Assembly (NCBI RefSeq): GCF_900090145.1
Contig: NZ_FMHI01000003.1
Location: 429,771 to 493,770 of the forward strand
Direction: 5' to 3'
DNA: 64,000 nt
Source: Streptomyces sp. WMMB 322
GTDB lineage: Bacteria; Actinomycetota; Actinomycetes; Streptomycetales; Streptomycetaceae
The translations under genes and the position numbers were made by a program. The notes below the pieces were generated by a model. That model was given only the letters and a program-made list of their open reading frames with translations. It was not told the DNA's origin and searched no databases. Below, piece by piece: positions 31,665 through 41,696 of this stretch (position 1 is the first letter of the stretch; each line of letters starts with the position of its first letter).

Positions 31665-34205
31665 ATGAAAATCGCTTTTCTGCTGGACAACGCCTACGGA
31701 ATCGGGGGGACGATCCGCTCGACGGTGAATCTCTCCCGAGCTCTCGCCGATCGCCACTCGGTGGAGGTCGTCAGCCTCCGCCGCACGGTCCGTGACACCT
31801 CCCTCAGCTTCGACCCCCGGGTCACCATGACCCACCTCCTGGAACTGCGCCGCAGCGAGCGCGGCTACGACGGCGACGACCCCCGCTTCCGCGAACCCAG
31901 CCACCGCTTCACCGAAGGCGCCGACCACCTGGAGCGCGGAGTCGCCACGCACCTCGGGGACCTGCGCGTCGAGGAGTTCCTGCGAAACACCGACGCCGAC
32001 GTCGTCATCGCCACCCGCCCCAAGATCAACGACTACCTGGCGGCCTACGGAAGCGACCGGTACCTGCGCATCGGCCAGGAACACCTCACCCACGCCATGC
32101 ACAGCGACCATGTGCGCACGCACCAGGACGCCGCGATTCCGCTCCTCGACGCCTTCGTCACCGTCTCCTACGCCGACGCCGAGAACTACCGCGCCGCCAT
32201 CACCGGTTCCGGCACCGAGACCGCCGACGGTGACGCCCTCATCACCTGCATCCCGAACGCCGTACCGGCCGTGGACGTCGAGCCGTCCGACGGGGAGAGC
32301 AAACTGATCGTCGCCGCCGGGCGGCTGATCAAGGTGAAGCGATACGACCGCCTCCTCAAGGCGTTCGCCCTCGTCAGCGCGAAGCACCCGGACTGGCGGC
32401 TGCGGCTGTACGGGCGGGGGCGGCAACAAGCCGCGCTGCGGGCGAGGATCGACAGCCTCGGCCTCTACGACAGGGCCTTCCTCATGGGCCCGCACGCCCC
32501 CATCGAGGCCGAGTGGGCGAAGGGCGCCATCGCCGCCGTCTCCTCCGACGCCGAGTCCTTCGGGATGACTCTCGTCGAGGCCATGCACTGCGGAGTCCCG
32601 GTCGTCAGCACGGACTGCCCCTACGGTCCCGGGGAGATCATCGACAACGGACGGGACGGCCTGCTCGCGCCGCTCGGCCCGACGGAGAAGGACAGCGTCC
32701 GCGCCTTCGCGGACGCGCTGATCCAGCTGATCGAGAACCCCGAACTGCGGTACCGGATGAGCCAGGCCGCGCTGGAGAAGGCCGCCCGCTACTCACCGGA
32801 GCGCATCGCAGGCGAGTACGAGCAGCTGATCGAGAAACTGCTGGAACAGCGACGGAACAGAGGCGCACACCCGGACCGGATCCTGGCGGGGAGCCAGGCC
32901 GCCTCCCGGTCCGGCGCCGAGGCCGCCACCGAGGCCCACATCGAAGCCGGCACCGAAGCAGGCACCGAGGCAGGCGCCGCAGCGGGCGCGGGAGCAGTGG
33001 AACCGGCTCCGGCCTCCGCATCCGGAGCCGAGCTCTCCCCCGGTGCGGCGGAGGCTCCCGCGCAGGGCCCGCCGCCGGACAGAGCACCCTCCCCCGCGGC
33101 CGCACCCTCGGCCTCCGCTCCGGCAGACCTTCAACCACCGCAGCCCGCAGCGAAGAAGAGCCCGAAGCCGGCCGCTGCCTCCCCGGCTCCGGCGTCCCGT
33201 CCCTTCCGCCGCTTGGCGCTGCGCGTCGCGGGGCCCGTGCTGCGTCCCGCCGTACGGGCCTGGCGGAGCCGCCGCGACGCGAACCGTCCGGCCGCCAAAC
33301 TGCGCCGCCCCATCGCTCGCACCCGCGTCGCCGACGACGGTTCGCTCGTCATCCGCCTGCTCGCCAAGCGACTGCCGAAGACGCGGTCAGTGCTGCTCGT
33401 CCGCTCGCGGCGCGACAGCGGAACGCCGCACCGCATCCCGATCCCGCCGCGCGCCGAGGCCGTCGACGGCTGGGTCGAGGTACGGCTCGAACGCACCGGG
33501 CACCCACTGACGGAGGACCGCTGGGACACGTACGTCGAACGGGTCGCGGACCGCAAGCGCAAACGGGTCCAGTCGGAACTCGTCGAGACGGCCCGGCTGC
33601 TGTCGATGCCGGCACCCGTCGACAAGGACGGCGTGCTCACGCCCCGCGTGCCCTACACGACCCTGGACGGCTACCTGGCCGTACGGGCCTGGCACCGCCA
33701 TGGGCACGCCGAGGTCACCTCCGTCGAACTCGGCAAGGAGGGCTGCACCGTACGCGCCGAGTTGTACGGGCTCGCCGCTCGCGCGGCGGACGAGGACGGC
33801 GGCTCCATCGTCGGCGTCTCCCGCTCTGCGACGGAGCCCGGATTCGAGCTTCCCTTCGAGCTCACGCCCGGACTGGTGCCGTCGATCTCCTTCGAGCTTC
33901 CGTACGAACTGCCGGCCGCCCTGGACTCCGGGGACCTGAACGGCGTGTGGGATCTGTGGATGAGGACCGGCGCAGCGAAGGATGCGCGGCGCGTCCGCCT
34001 CGGACGGCTGCTCGGCGACCTTGCCGACCGCAAGAAGACCGACCTGGTGCCCCGCGTCCGGCTCGGTGAGACGGAGACAGGGGTGTGGTTCTACTTCTCC
34101 CTGGTCAACGACCTGGTGGTCGCCCTCCAGCCGCTGCCGTTGGAGAAGCCGGTGGGGCCCGCGGCCAAGAAGAAGACCGCGCCCTCTGCCGCGGCCGGAA
34201 CCTAG
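31665..34205 (+). CDS. Family-4 glycosyltransferase with long C-terminal extension
   Basis: 846 residues. Residues 1-~395 are a complete GT-B family-4 enzyme: MKIAFLLDNAYGIGGTIRST at the N-terminus, VAAGRLIKVKRYDRLLKAF at the domain junction, and the donor-site SSDAESFGMTLVEAMHCGVPVVST. An Ala/Glu/Pro-rich linker (~405-510) leads to a basic stretch (RLALRVAGPVLRPAVRAWRSRR). A C-terminal ~300-residue region of beta-rich pattern follows (DGSLVIRLLAKRLPKTRSVLLVRSR, and later VWFYFSLVNDLVVAL). I do not recognise that extension; similar tails occur on teichoic-acid-type transferases. It is convergent, with 33 bp spacing, to the CDP-glycerol transferase-like gene. A role in wall glycopolymer synthesis is inferred from context. 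Confidence 0.85.
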   Translation: MKIAFLLDNAYGIGGTIRSTVNLSRALADRHSVEVVSLRRTVRDTSLSFDPRVTMTHLLELRRSERGYDGDDPRFREPSHRFTEGADHLERGVATHLGDLRVEEFLRNTDADVVIATRPKINDYLAAYGSDRYLRIGQEHLTHAMHSDHVRTHQDAAIPLLDAFVTVSYADAENYRAAITGSGTETADGDALITCIPNAVPAVDVEPSDGESKLIVAAGRLIKVKRYDRLLKAFALVSAKHPDWRLRLYGRGRQQAALRARIDSLGLYDRAFLMGPHAPIEAEWAKGAIAAVSSDAESFGMTLVEAMHCGVPVVSTDCPYGPGEIIDNGRDGLLAPLGPTEKDSVRAFADALIQLIENPELRYRMSQAALEKAARYSPERIAGEYEQLIEKLLEQRRNRGAHPDRILAGSQAASRSGAEAATEAHIEAGTEAGTEAGAAAGAGAVEPAPASASGAELSPGAAEAPAQGPPPDRAPSPAAAPSASAPADLQPPQPAAKKSPKPAAASPAPASRPFRRLALRVAGPVLRPAVRAWRSRRDANRPAAKLRRPIARTRVADDGSLVIRLLAKRLPKTRSVLLVRSRRDSGTPHRIPIPPRAEAVDGWVEVRLERTGHPLTEDRWDTYVERVADRKRKRVQSELVETARLLSMPAPVDKDGVLTPRVPYTTLDGYLAVRAWHRHGHAEVTSVELGKEGCTVRAELYGLAARAADEDGGSIVGVSRSATEPGFELPFELTPGLVPSISFELPYELPAALDSGDLNGVWDLWMRTGAAKDARRVRLGRLLGDLADRKKTDLVPRVRLGETETGVWFYFSLVNDLVVALQPLPLEKPVGPAAKKKTAPSAAAGT

Positions 34206-34238
34206 AGGACCGACGAAGATCTTGTTGAGGCCCTGTCG

Positions 34239-36482
34239 TCAGAGTGCCTCGTCGTCGGCGGCGTCGCCCAGTCCGTCGAGCGGCCCGTCAGCCAGGAGCC
34301 GGCCGGCGGTCCCGCGCCGGGCCGACGGGCCGGCCGGCTCCGTCGGCGCGGCCGTCACATCCGCCGTCGGCAGCCCGCAGCCGCGGGCCTGGTGGGCCCG
34401 CGCCTCGGCTCGCAGCGCATCCACTGCCCTGGCGAAGCGGACGGCTGACGGCGGCTCGTCCGGGCCCAGCAGATAGGCCTTGAGTTCCGCGCGCGCCGGC
34501 CGCAGCACATCGCGGGCAGGCTCACGCACCGACTCCAGCAGGGCGGGAACCCCGTCCGCCTCCGGGGTCAGGACGGTCGCCGCGCGCACGGTCGGGAAGC
34601 CGGCCCGGAACTCCTCCTCCGTCAGCCCTGTGGTGTTCACGACGGCATACGGCTTCTCGCTGCTCAGATAGTCCGACACCACGCTGGAGACATCGGAGAC
34701 GAGCAGGTCGGCCTGGTTGAAGCACGAGTGGATGCCCGGCCGGCCGTCCGCGAGCACCAGGTGCTCCGCCGGGTCGCACGCACGCCAGTAGCACTCCTCC
34801 CACGCCTCCACGGCGTCGAGCACCGTCGCGGCGGACGGCCATGCTCCGGCGTGCTGCCGAAGCATGCGCTCCGCCTCGTCCCAACGGTTCCGGGACCCCT
34901 CATTCGCGAGTGCGGCCAGTTCCGCCTCGTGCTCCTCCAGCTCCGCCGCCGCCTGCGCGTCACTCGCATGAGCGATGCGACGGGACGCGTTGGCTGCGGC
35001 GATCTGCGCACGGATGCGCTCGTCCGCTTCCTTCATCGCCGGGTCGACCGAACCCGTCATCGGATGCGGCTTGTAGAGCAGCCGGACCCGCTCGTCCGCG
35101 AGCAGCGCGGCCACGATCCGCTCGCCCGCCGGCAACAGCGACGTGTTGCCGGGCTCGTCGGTCCACCCCTCCCAGGTCGGGGCGTACAGGACGGTCGTGT
35201 ACTTCCCCGCCGGCGGACCCGCGTACGGGCGGATGGATTCGAGCTGCGGGCGGCCGACCTCGACCACGTCCTCGTCGCGTACGCCGATGCCGGCCAGGCG
35301 GTAGCGCTCGCGGGCGGCGGGCCCGGCGACCCAGACCTGGTCGTAGGCCTTGGCGTAGGGGTTGCAGGAGGAGAGCTTGTCGCTCTCGCCGTGGTTGATG
35401 AAGGCGTGCTTGATGGTGGGGATGCGAAGCACGTGGGAGGTCTTGCCGGAGTTCGCCGGATGCAGCAGCACGGGAAGGCCGGACTGTTCCAGGCGCATCA
35501 GGTGGGCGACCTTCGGGATGCACACGATGGGGACGTCGGTCGCGTCGATGCGCCGCACCATGAACCGCTCGCGCAGCACGATCAGCGGTCGTCCCCCCAG
35601 CCGGGCGAGCATCGGAAGCCACATGTTCGCCTGGTACGCGGAGGACGTGCCCCCGGAGAAGTACATCCCGACCGTGGGCCGGTACGCGGCCAGCCAGCCG
35701 TCGAGCCAGGCCAGAACCTCCTCCTCACCGGCAGGACGCCGTCCCGGCAGCAGCCGGCAGGCCAGGTGCACCACGCCGGTCAGCAGTACCGCCCAGCACA
35801 GCAGAGCCGTCAGGGCACCCCAGCGTGCGTTGCCCGTCATCGCCGTGGCCGCTGCTCCGACGGTGACGAGCGCGCTGCACAGCAGCAGCCGGAGCGTACC
35901 GTTCCGGCCGAAGAGCAGCGGCGGAGTCGGCCCGATACGCAAGGCGGAGACGTCGATGTTGCGAGTGACCACGGGCAGCCTGCGTGAGCGTCGTACGCGT
36001 GCGGCCACCGCCTGGCACACGAAGTGCGTCGTCCAGCAGCCGAGCACCGCGATCAGGAGCCAGGCCGCGTAGTGGGCGGGGCGCAGCACATCGAGCCGTG
36101 CCAGCCCGCCGAGGAGGAGCGCGTCCCGCAGCAGCTGCCGCACGGGGAGGTGAAGCTGGGCGCCGCCGAGGCTGCGGGCCAGGGCCGGTCTGCGGCTGGT
36201 CAGCCACGACTCGGCCGCGATGCCGAGGGCGGCGCCCGAGACGACGAGAGCGGTTCCCGCCAGCAGCAGGCCCAGCAGCTGGAGCACATATCCGGCAGCC
36301 AGCGGAGCCAGCCCGGTGACCGCGGCCACCAGAGACCCCGGGAGCCGGCGGCCGGCGGCTGCGGGGGCGGGCCCGGCAGCGGGGGGCGGCGAAGGGGCTG
36401 CCGAGGGCCCGGAATCCCGCGGGTGCGGGCCCGGGGCTGATCCGGACACGGAAGCGGAAGCGGCGTTCGGCTCTGTACGCAT
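34239..36482 (-). CDS. CDP-glycerol glycerophosphotransferase-like membrane protein
   Basis: 747 residues from ATG 36482, with GGGGAGG close upstream. Residues ~45-265 hold several hydrophobic segments (VTGLAPLAAGYVLQLLGLLLAG, AAWLLIAVLGCWTTHFVC, LLLCSALVTVGAAATAM). The cytoplasmic remainder resembles TagB/TagF-type glycerophosphotransferases: AFINHGESDK, the YAPTWEGW motif, LLYKPHPM, and DLLVSDVSSVVSDYL with the YAVVNTTG continuation. These enzymes polymerise poly-glycerol-phosphate or attach polyol phosphates to wall polymers. The N-terminal membrane part differs from the soluble TagF type. Pairing with the convergent GT4 gene suggests a teichoic-acid-like polymer. Confidence 0.83.
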   Translation of the reverse strand: MRTEPNAASASVSGSAPGPHPRDSGPSAAPSPPPAAGPAPAAAGRRLPGSLVAAVTGLAPLAAGYVLQLLGLLLAGTALVVSGAALGIAAESWLTSRRPALARSLGGAQLHLPVRQLLRDALLLGGLARLDVLRPAHYAAWLLIAVLGCWTTHFVCQAVAARVRRSRRLPVVTRNIDVSALRIGPTPPLLFGRNGTLRLLLCSALVTVGAAATAMTGNARWGALTALLCWAVLLTGVVHLACRLLPGRRPAGEEEVLAWLDGWLAAYRPTVGMYFSGGTSSAYQANMWLPMLARLGGRPLIVLRERFMVRRIDATDVPIVCIPKVAHLMRLEQSGLPVLLHPANSGKTSHVLRIPTIKHAFINHGESDKLSSCNPYAKAYDQVWVAGPAARERYRLAGIGVRDEDVVEVGRPQLESIRPYAGPPAGKYTTVLYAPTWEGWTDEPGNTSLLPAGERIVAALLADERVRLLYKPHPMTGSVDPAMKEADERIRAQIAAANASRRIAHASDAQAAAELEEHEAELAALANEGSRNRWDEAERMLRQHAGAWPSAATVLDAVEAWEECYWRACDPAEHLVLADGRPGIHSCFNQADLLVSDVSSVVSDYLSSEKPYAVVNTTGLTEEEFRAGFPTVRAATVLTPEADGVPALLESVREPARDVLRPARAELKAYLLGPDEPPSAVRFARAVDALRAEARAHQARGCGLPTADVTAAPTEPAGPSARRGTAGRLLADGPLDGLGDAADDEAL

Positions 36483-36611
36483 GGGCCTCCCCTGCGGTCC
36501 CCTCCAGTGAAGACCGGCCGGGCTCACGGTGCGCCCTGGGTACGGCCGAACGCGTGCCCCATGCGTGCCCCCGGCCTGGGACACGGGCCCCGACGGGGCG
36601 GGGCACGCATG

Positions 36612-36649
36612 CGGCGGTCCCCGTACGGGTGACCGCACGGGGACCGCCG
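36612..36649. terminator. Terminator hairpin after the glutamate dehydrogenase gene
   Basis: A perfect 13-bp stem (CGGCGGTCCCCGT / ACGGGGACCGCCG) with a 12-nt loop, about 50 bases beyond the dehydrogenase stop and upstream of the CDP-glycerol transferase-like gene, both on the minus strand. Confidence 0.8.
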
Positions 36650-36698
36650 GGCCCCTCCGGGGCTTCCCCCGGCCGGGACCTTCAGCTCTCCGGGGTGC

Positions 36699-39600
36699 TC
36701 ACCGGTTGCTGCGCAGCAGCGTGCGCATCGTCCGCATGGCGACCGAGAGGTTGGCCAGGTCGAAGGTCTCCGACGCCTGGATCTCGTCGAGGGTGGCGCG
36801 GGCACGCGAGAGGATCGTCGCGTTCTTCGCCTCCCACTTCTCGTAGCGCTGCTCGGGCGTCGCCGTCCCGTCGCCCTCCGAGAGCACGTCCGCGGCGATC
36901 AGCTGATGTGCCGCGTACAGGTCCTCGCGGATCGCCGAGCGGGCCATGGACTGCCACCTGTCTGCACGTGGCAGTTCGCTGACGCGCTCCTGGAGCTGTG
37001 TGATGCCGAGCCGGTCCGCCAAGTCGTAGTAGACGGCGGCGACGTCGAGCAGCTGCACGCCCGTACGGTCGGCGACGGCCACCACGTCCAGCCCGGAGAA
37101 GGCCGCGGAGAACCCGGCCACCCGCATGGCAAGTTCGGACGGGACGCCGGCCTCGGCGAGCCTGTCCAGGATCGCCTGGTGCCAGACGCGGTCGTCGCCC
37201 TTGAGGAGTTTGGGCAGCTCGTCCCACACGGCCGCCACCCGGTCGCTGAACAGCTCGATCGTTTCGGCGAGTTGCAGCGGCTGCGGCCGGTTGTTCAGCA
37301 GCCACCGTGTGCCGCGCTCGACGAGGCGGCGCGACTGGAGCCTGATGCTGGTGAGCACATCCGCGGCGACGACATTGTCGAGCGCCTCCGCCTCGTCCCA
37401 GATCTCGCCGAGCCGGAAGATGGCGCGGGCGGCGGTGTGCGCGCGCACGACCTCCTCGGTCGACGCTCCCGTCTCCTCCTTCATGCGGTGGGCGAAGCTG
37501 GAACCGCCGGTGTTCACCGTGTCGTTGACCAGCAGCGTCGTGACGATCTCGCGTCGCAGCGCGTGCCCGATGATCTCCTCGGGGAACTGCTCGCGCAGCT
37601 GCCGCGGGAAGTAGGCGTGAGCCAGCTGCTGGAGGTACGGATCGTCGGGGAGCTGGGTGGCGATCAGGTCGTCCGACAGCGTGATCTTGGTGTACGCGAG
37701 CAGCACCGCCAACTCCGGCTGCGTCAGGCCCGCTCCGGCTGCGAGCCGGTCACGGATCTGCTTGTCGCTGGGCAGGAACTCCAGCTCCCTGTCGAGCCGG
37801 CCCTCCTTGGCCAGGCGGCGCATGTGCCGGTGGTGCGCCTGAAGCAGGCCCGGTGCGACCTCGATCGAGTTGGCCAGCGCGACGTTCTGCGCGTAGTTGT
37901 TGCGCAGGACCAGCTCGCCCACCTCGTCTGTCATGTCCGACAGCAGGCTGTTGCGCTGCTTGACGGTCATGTCCCCGTTCGCCACGACCGCGTTGAGCAG
38001 GATCTTGATGTTCACCTCGTGGTCGGAGGTGTCCACGCCCGCGCTGTTGTCGATGGCGTCGGTGTTGACACGGCCGCCGTTCAGGGCGAACTCGATGCGG
38101 CCCAGCTGGGTCAGGCCCAGGTTGCCGCCCTCGCCGACGACCTTCACGCGCAGGTCCTGGCCGTCGATGCGGATGGCGTCGTTGGCCTTGTCGCCGACAT
38201 CCGCGTCGGTCTCCGTCGACGCCTTGACGTACGTGCCGATGCCGCCGTTCCACAGCAGATCGACCGGGGCGGCGAGAATGGCCCGCATCAGCTCGGCCGG
38301 AGTGACCTTGCCGGCCTTCGACTCGATGCCGAGCGCCGCCCGCACCTGCGGACTGACCGGCACCGACTTCGCGGTGCGCGGATAGACGCCGCCGCCCGCG
38401 GAGATCAGCGAGGTGTCGTAGTCCTCCCAGGAGGAGCGCGGCAGGTCGTACAGCCGTCGGCGCTCCGCGTACGAGGTGGCCGCGTCGGGGTCGGGGTCGA
38501 GGAAGATGTGCCGGTGGTCGAAGGCCGCGATCAGCCTGATGTGTTCGGACAGCAGCATGCCGTTGCCGAAGACGTCGCCCGACATGTCGCCGACGCCCAC
38601 GACCGTGAAATCCTGCGTCTGGGTGTCGTGATCCAGCTCGCGGAAGTGCCGCTTGACGGACTCCCAGGCACCGCGGGCGGTGATGCCCATGCCCTTGTGG
38701 TCGTAGCCGGCGCTGCCGCCCGAGGCGAAGGCGTCACCGAGCCAGAAGCCGTACGCCTGCGCGACCTCGTTGGCGATGTCGGAGAACGTGGCGGTGCCCT
38801 TGTCGGCGGCGACGACGAGGTAGGTGTCGTCCTCGTCGTGACGGACCACGTCCTCGGGGTGCACCACATCGCCCACGACGAGGTTGTCCGTGATGTCGAG
38901 CAGCCCCGAGATGAAGGTCTTGTAGCAGGCGATGCCCTCGGCCAGCCACGCGTCCCTGTCCTCCGCCGGGTCCGGGAGCTGCTTGCAGACGAAGCCGCCC
39001 TTGGCCCCGACCGGCACGATGACGGTGTTCTTGACCTCCTGCGCCTTGACCAGGCCGAGGATCTCCGTCCGGAAGTCCTCACGCCTGTCCGACCAGCGCA
39101 GACCGCCTCGCGCGACCTTGCCGAAGCGCAGGTGCACACCCTCGACGCGAGGCGAGTACACCCAGATCTCGTACTCGGGGCGCGGCGCCGGGAGATCGGG
39201 GATGGCCTGCGGGTCGAGCTTGACCGACAGGTACTCGTGCGGCCCCGCCGACGGGTCCTTCGCGCCTCCCACCCGGCTGCCCGCACCGGCACTCTGGAAG
39301 TAGTTCGTACGCAGAGTCGCCCTGATGACGGTGAGGAACGAGCGCAGGATGCGGTCCTCGTCGAGGCTCGCGACCTGGTCGAGCGCGCCGTCCAGCTCCT
39401 CCAGCAGGCCGTCCGTCAGCTCGTGCCCGGCTTGTGAGCGGCTGGGGTCGAGCCGGGCCTCGAAGAGGTTCACCAGCAGCCGCGTCGTGTGCACGTTGTG
39501 CTGGAGGGTGTCCTCCATGTACGTCGGGCTGAAGGTGGCACCGGCCTGCCGCAGATACTTCGCGTAGGAACGCAGCACCATCGCCTGCCGCCACGTCAGA

Positions 39601-41696
39601 CCGGCGGAGAGCACGAGGGAGTTGAGTCCGTCGTTCTCCGCGCGGCCCGTCCACACGGCGGTGAAGGCGTCCTGGAAGCGTTCGCGTGCGTCCTCACCGA
39701 GGCCGTGCGCGTGGGAGACGGGCATGCGCAGGCCGAAGTCGTAGATCCACGCCCTGCTCTTGTCGCTGCAGCGCAACTCGTACGGACGCTCGTCGACGAC
39801 CTCGACGCCCATGGCCTGCAGCGCCGGCAGGACGGCCGAGAGCGAGACGGGCTCACCGATGCGGAAGATCTTGAATCTGCGCTCGCCCGGCCCGGCGCCG
39901 ACCGGTTCGTAGAGGCTGAGCGAGAAGTCGGCTGTGCCGTCGCCTCGCGCGAGTCTGTTCAGATGCTGAAGGTCCGCGACCGCGGCACGCGGCGGGAAGT
40001 CGGCCTTGTACCCCTCGGGGAAGGAGTTGGCGCTGTAGAGATGACCCAGTTCCGCGGCCTGCTCCTCGCCGAACTCGGCTGTCAGCGCCTCCGCGTAGCC
40101 GTCGGCCCAGGACCGCGCGGCCTCCACCAGACGGCTCTCGATCCGGGTCACCTCGGCGTCGGTCAGCTCGGGCAGCCGTGCGCCCGGCTTGAGCCGGACC
40201 ACGAAGTGCAGCCTGGTCAGCACCGATTCGGTGTTCCAGACGCTGAAGTCGACGTTGGTGCCGCCCAGTTCCTCGGTGAGGATCTCCGTCAGCCGAAGCC
40301 GGACTGTCGTCGTGTAGCGGTCACGGGGCAGGTAGACGAGGGCCGAGTAGTACCGCCCGTACTCGTCCTTGCGCAGATACAGCCGCAGCTGACGGCGCTC
40401 CTGCAGATAGAGCACCGAGGTGGCGATGGAACGCAGCTGGTCCACGGGGATCTGGAACAGCTCGTCGCGCGGATAGGTCTCCAGGATCTGGAGCAGGTCC
40501 CGGCCGGCGTGACTGTCCGGAGCGAACCCCGCGGAGCTGAGCACCTCGGCGACCTTGCGGCGGATGACGGGCACGCGGCGCACCGACTCCGTGTACGCGG
40601 CGGAGGAGAAGAGGCCGAGGAAGCGCCGCTCGCCCACGACGTTGCCCTCGGCGTCGAACTTCTTCACACCCACGTAGTCGAGGTAGGACGAACGGTGCAC
40701 GGTGGCCCGGCTGTTGGCCTTCGTCAGCACCAGAAGGCGGTGCTCACGGGCCTTGGCGCGGGCGTCCACGGAAAGGCGGCTGAAGGACGGGGAGACCGGG
40801 TGGCCCTCGTCGCCGGAGGTCTGGTGCGGGTCGGACCGCAGGATGCCCAGACCGGTGCCCGGCACCGGGGTGAGCGTCAACTTCTCTTCCCCGTCGGGGA
40901 CTTCCTCCGTCAGCTCGTACTCGCGGAAGCCGAGGAAGGTGAAGTGGTCGTCGGCGAGCCAGCGCAGCAGCTCCCGCGCCTCCTCCACCTCCTGGTCGGG
41001 CAGGTCGGGGGCGGCGGGCTCGGAGTCCAGCTCGTCGGCGATGCCGAGCGCCGCGCTGCGCATCTTGCGCCAGTCCTCGACGGCTTCGCGCACGTCGGAG
41101 AGGACGCGCAGCAGATCGTCCGTGATCTGCTTGAGGTCGTCACGCTCGGTCTCACGGTCGACCTCGACGTGGATCCAGGACTCGGTGAGGGCGTCGTGCG
41201 GCAACTCGCGCACCGGCTGCTGACCGAGCTTGCTGCGCCCGGCGTCCATCACCTCGAGCAGCTTCCCCGCGACGTCACGGCGCACGATCATCTGCGGGTG
41301 GATCACGACGTGAATGCCACGGTGCTGCCGGGACAGCTCGTTCGTGACGGAGTCCACGAGGAAGGGCATGTCGTCGGTGACGACTTCGATGACCGTGTGC
41401 GTGCAGGTCCAGCCGTTCTCGTCCACCGACGGGGTGTGCACACGCACGTTGGCCGTGCCCTGGGGCCGCTCCTGCGCCAGACGGTAGTGCGAGAACGCCG
41501 CACCGAGAATGTCGACCGGGTCGCGGTCCTTGAGGTCCTCGGGCGCGGTGTGCAGGTAGTAGCGCTGGAGGAACGCCCTGAGCGCCCCGTTCTCGAGACC
41601 CCGCGCCGGGTGGTGTCCCCCGGCCGGGCTCTCCTCAGCTACCCGGGCGGCCTCTTCCAGCCGCTCGGCCTTTGCTTCGTCCAGCTTGGTCTGCAT
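36699..41696 (-). CDS. gdhB: NAD-dependent glutamate dehydrogenase, 180-kDa class
   Basis: 1665 residues, the length of the large NAD-GDH family first defined in Streptomyces clavuligerus. The long N-terminal regulatory part (~1-720; VDENGWTCTHTVIEVVTDDMPFLVDSV) is ACT/PAS-like. The catalytic region includes FRTEILGLVKAQEVKNTVIVPVGAKGGFVCK with the glutamate-binding lysines, VVAADKGTATFSDIANEVA, and the dinucleotide-binding VVGVGDMSGDVFGNGML. It oxidises glutamate to 2-oxoglutarate and ammonium with NAD in the cytoplasm, a catabolic role. It is monocistronic: 465 bp upstream and a strong hairpin downstream. The gene symbol is a convention, not read from the sequence. Confidence 0.96.
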   Translation of the reverse strand: MQTKLDEAKAERLEEAARVAEESPAGGHHPARGLENGALRAFLQRYYLHTAPEDLKDRDPVDILGAAFSHYRLAQERPQGTANVRVHTPSVDENGWTCTHTVIEVVTDDMPFLVDSVTNELSRQHRGIHVVIHPQMIVRRDVAGKLLEVMDAGRSKLGQQPVRELPHDALTESWIHVEVDRETERDDLKQITDDLLRVLSDVREAVEDWRKMRSAALGIADELDSEPAAPDLPDQEVEEARELLRWLADDHFTFLGFREYELTEEVPDGEEKLTLTPVPGTGLGILRSDPHQTSGDEGHPVSPSFSRLSVDARAKAREHRLLVLTKANSRATVHRSSYLDYVGVKKFDAEGNVVGERRFLGLFSSAAYTESVRRVPVIRRKVAEVLSSAGFAPDSHAGRDLLQILETYPRDELFQIPVDQLRSIATSVLYLQERRQLRLYLRKDEYGRYYSALVYLPRDRYTTTVRLRLTEILTEELGGTNVDFSVWNTESVLTRLHFVVRLKPGARLPELTDAEVTRIESRLVEAARSWADGYAEALTAEFGEEQAAELGHLYSANSFPEGYKADFPPRAAVADLQHLNRLARGDGTADFSLSLYEPVGAGPGERRFKIFRIGEPVSLSAVLPALQAMGVEVVDERPYELRCSDKSRAWIYDFGLRMPVSHAHGLGEDARERFQDAFTAVWTGRAENDGLNSLVLSAGLTWRQAMVLRSYAKYLRQAGATFSPTYMEDTLQHNVHTTRLLVNLFEARLDPSRSQAGHELTDGLLEELDGALDQVASLDEDRILRSFLTVIRATLRTNYFQSAGAGSRVGGAKDPSAGPHEYLSVKLDPQAIPDLPAPRPEYEIWVYSPRVEGVHLRFGKVARGGLRWSDRREDFRTEILGLVKAQEVKNTVIVPVGAKGGFVCKQLPDPAEDRDAWLAEGIACYKTFISGLLDITDNLVVGDVVHPEDVVRHDEDDTYLVVAADKGTATFSDIANEVAQAYGFWLGDAFASGGSAGYDHKGMGITARGAWESVKRHFRELDHDTQTQDFTVVGVGDMSGDVFGNGMLLSEHIRLIAAFDHRHIFLDPDPDAATSYAERRRLYDLPRSSWEDYDTSLISAGGGVYPRTAKSVPVSPQVRAALGIESKAGKVTPAELMRAILAAPVDLLWNGGIGTYVKASTETDADVGDKANDAIRIDGQDLRVKVVGEGGNLGLTQLGRIEFALNGGRVNTDAIDNSAGVDTSDHEVNIKILLNAVVANGDMTVKQRNSLLSDMTDEVGELVLRNNYAQNVALANSIEVAPGLLQAHHRHMRRLAKEGRLDRELEFLPSDKQIRDRLAAGAGLTQPELAVLLAYTKITLSDDLIATQLPDDPYLQQLAHAYFPRQLREQFPEEIIGHALRREIVTTLLVNDTVNTGGSSFAHRMKEETGASTEEVVRAHTAARAIFRLGEIWDEAEALDNVVAADVLTSIRLQSRRLVERGTRWLLNNRPQPLQLAETIELFSDRVAAVWDELPKLLKGDDRVWHQAILDRLAEAGVPSELAMRVAGFSAAFSGLDVVAVADRTGVQLLDVAAVYYDLADRLGITQLQERVSELPRADRWQSMARSAIREDLYAAHQLIAADVLSEGDGTATPEQRYEKWEAKNATILSRARATLDEIQASETFDLANLSVAMRTMRTLLRSNR

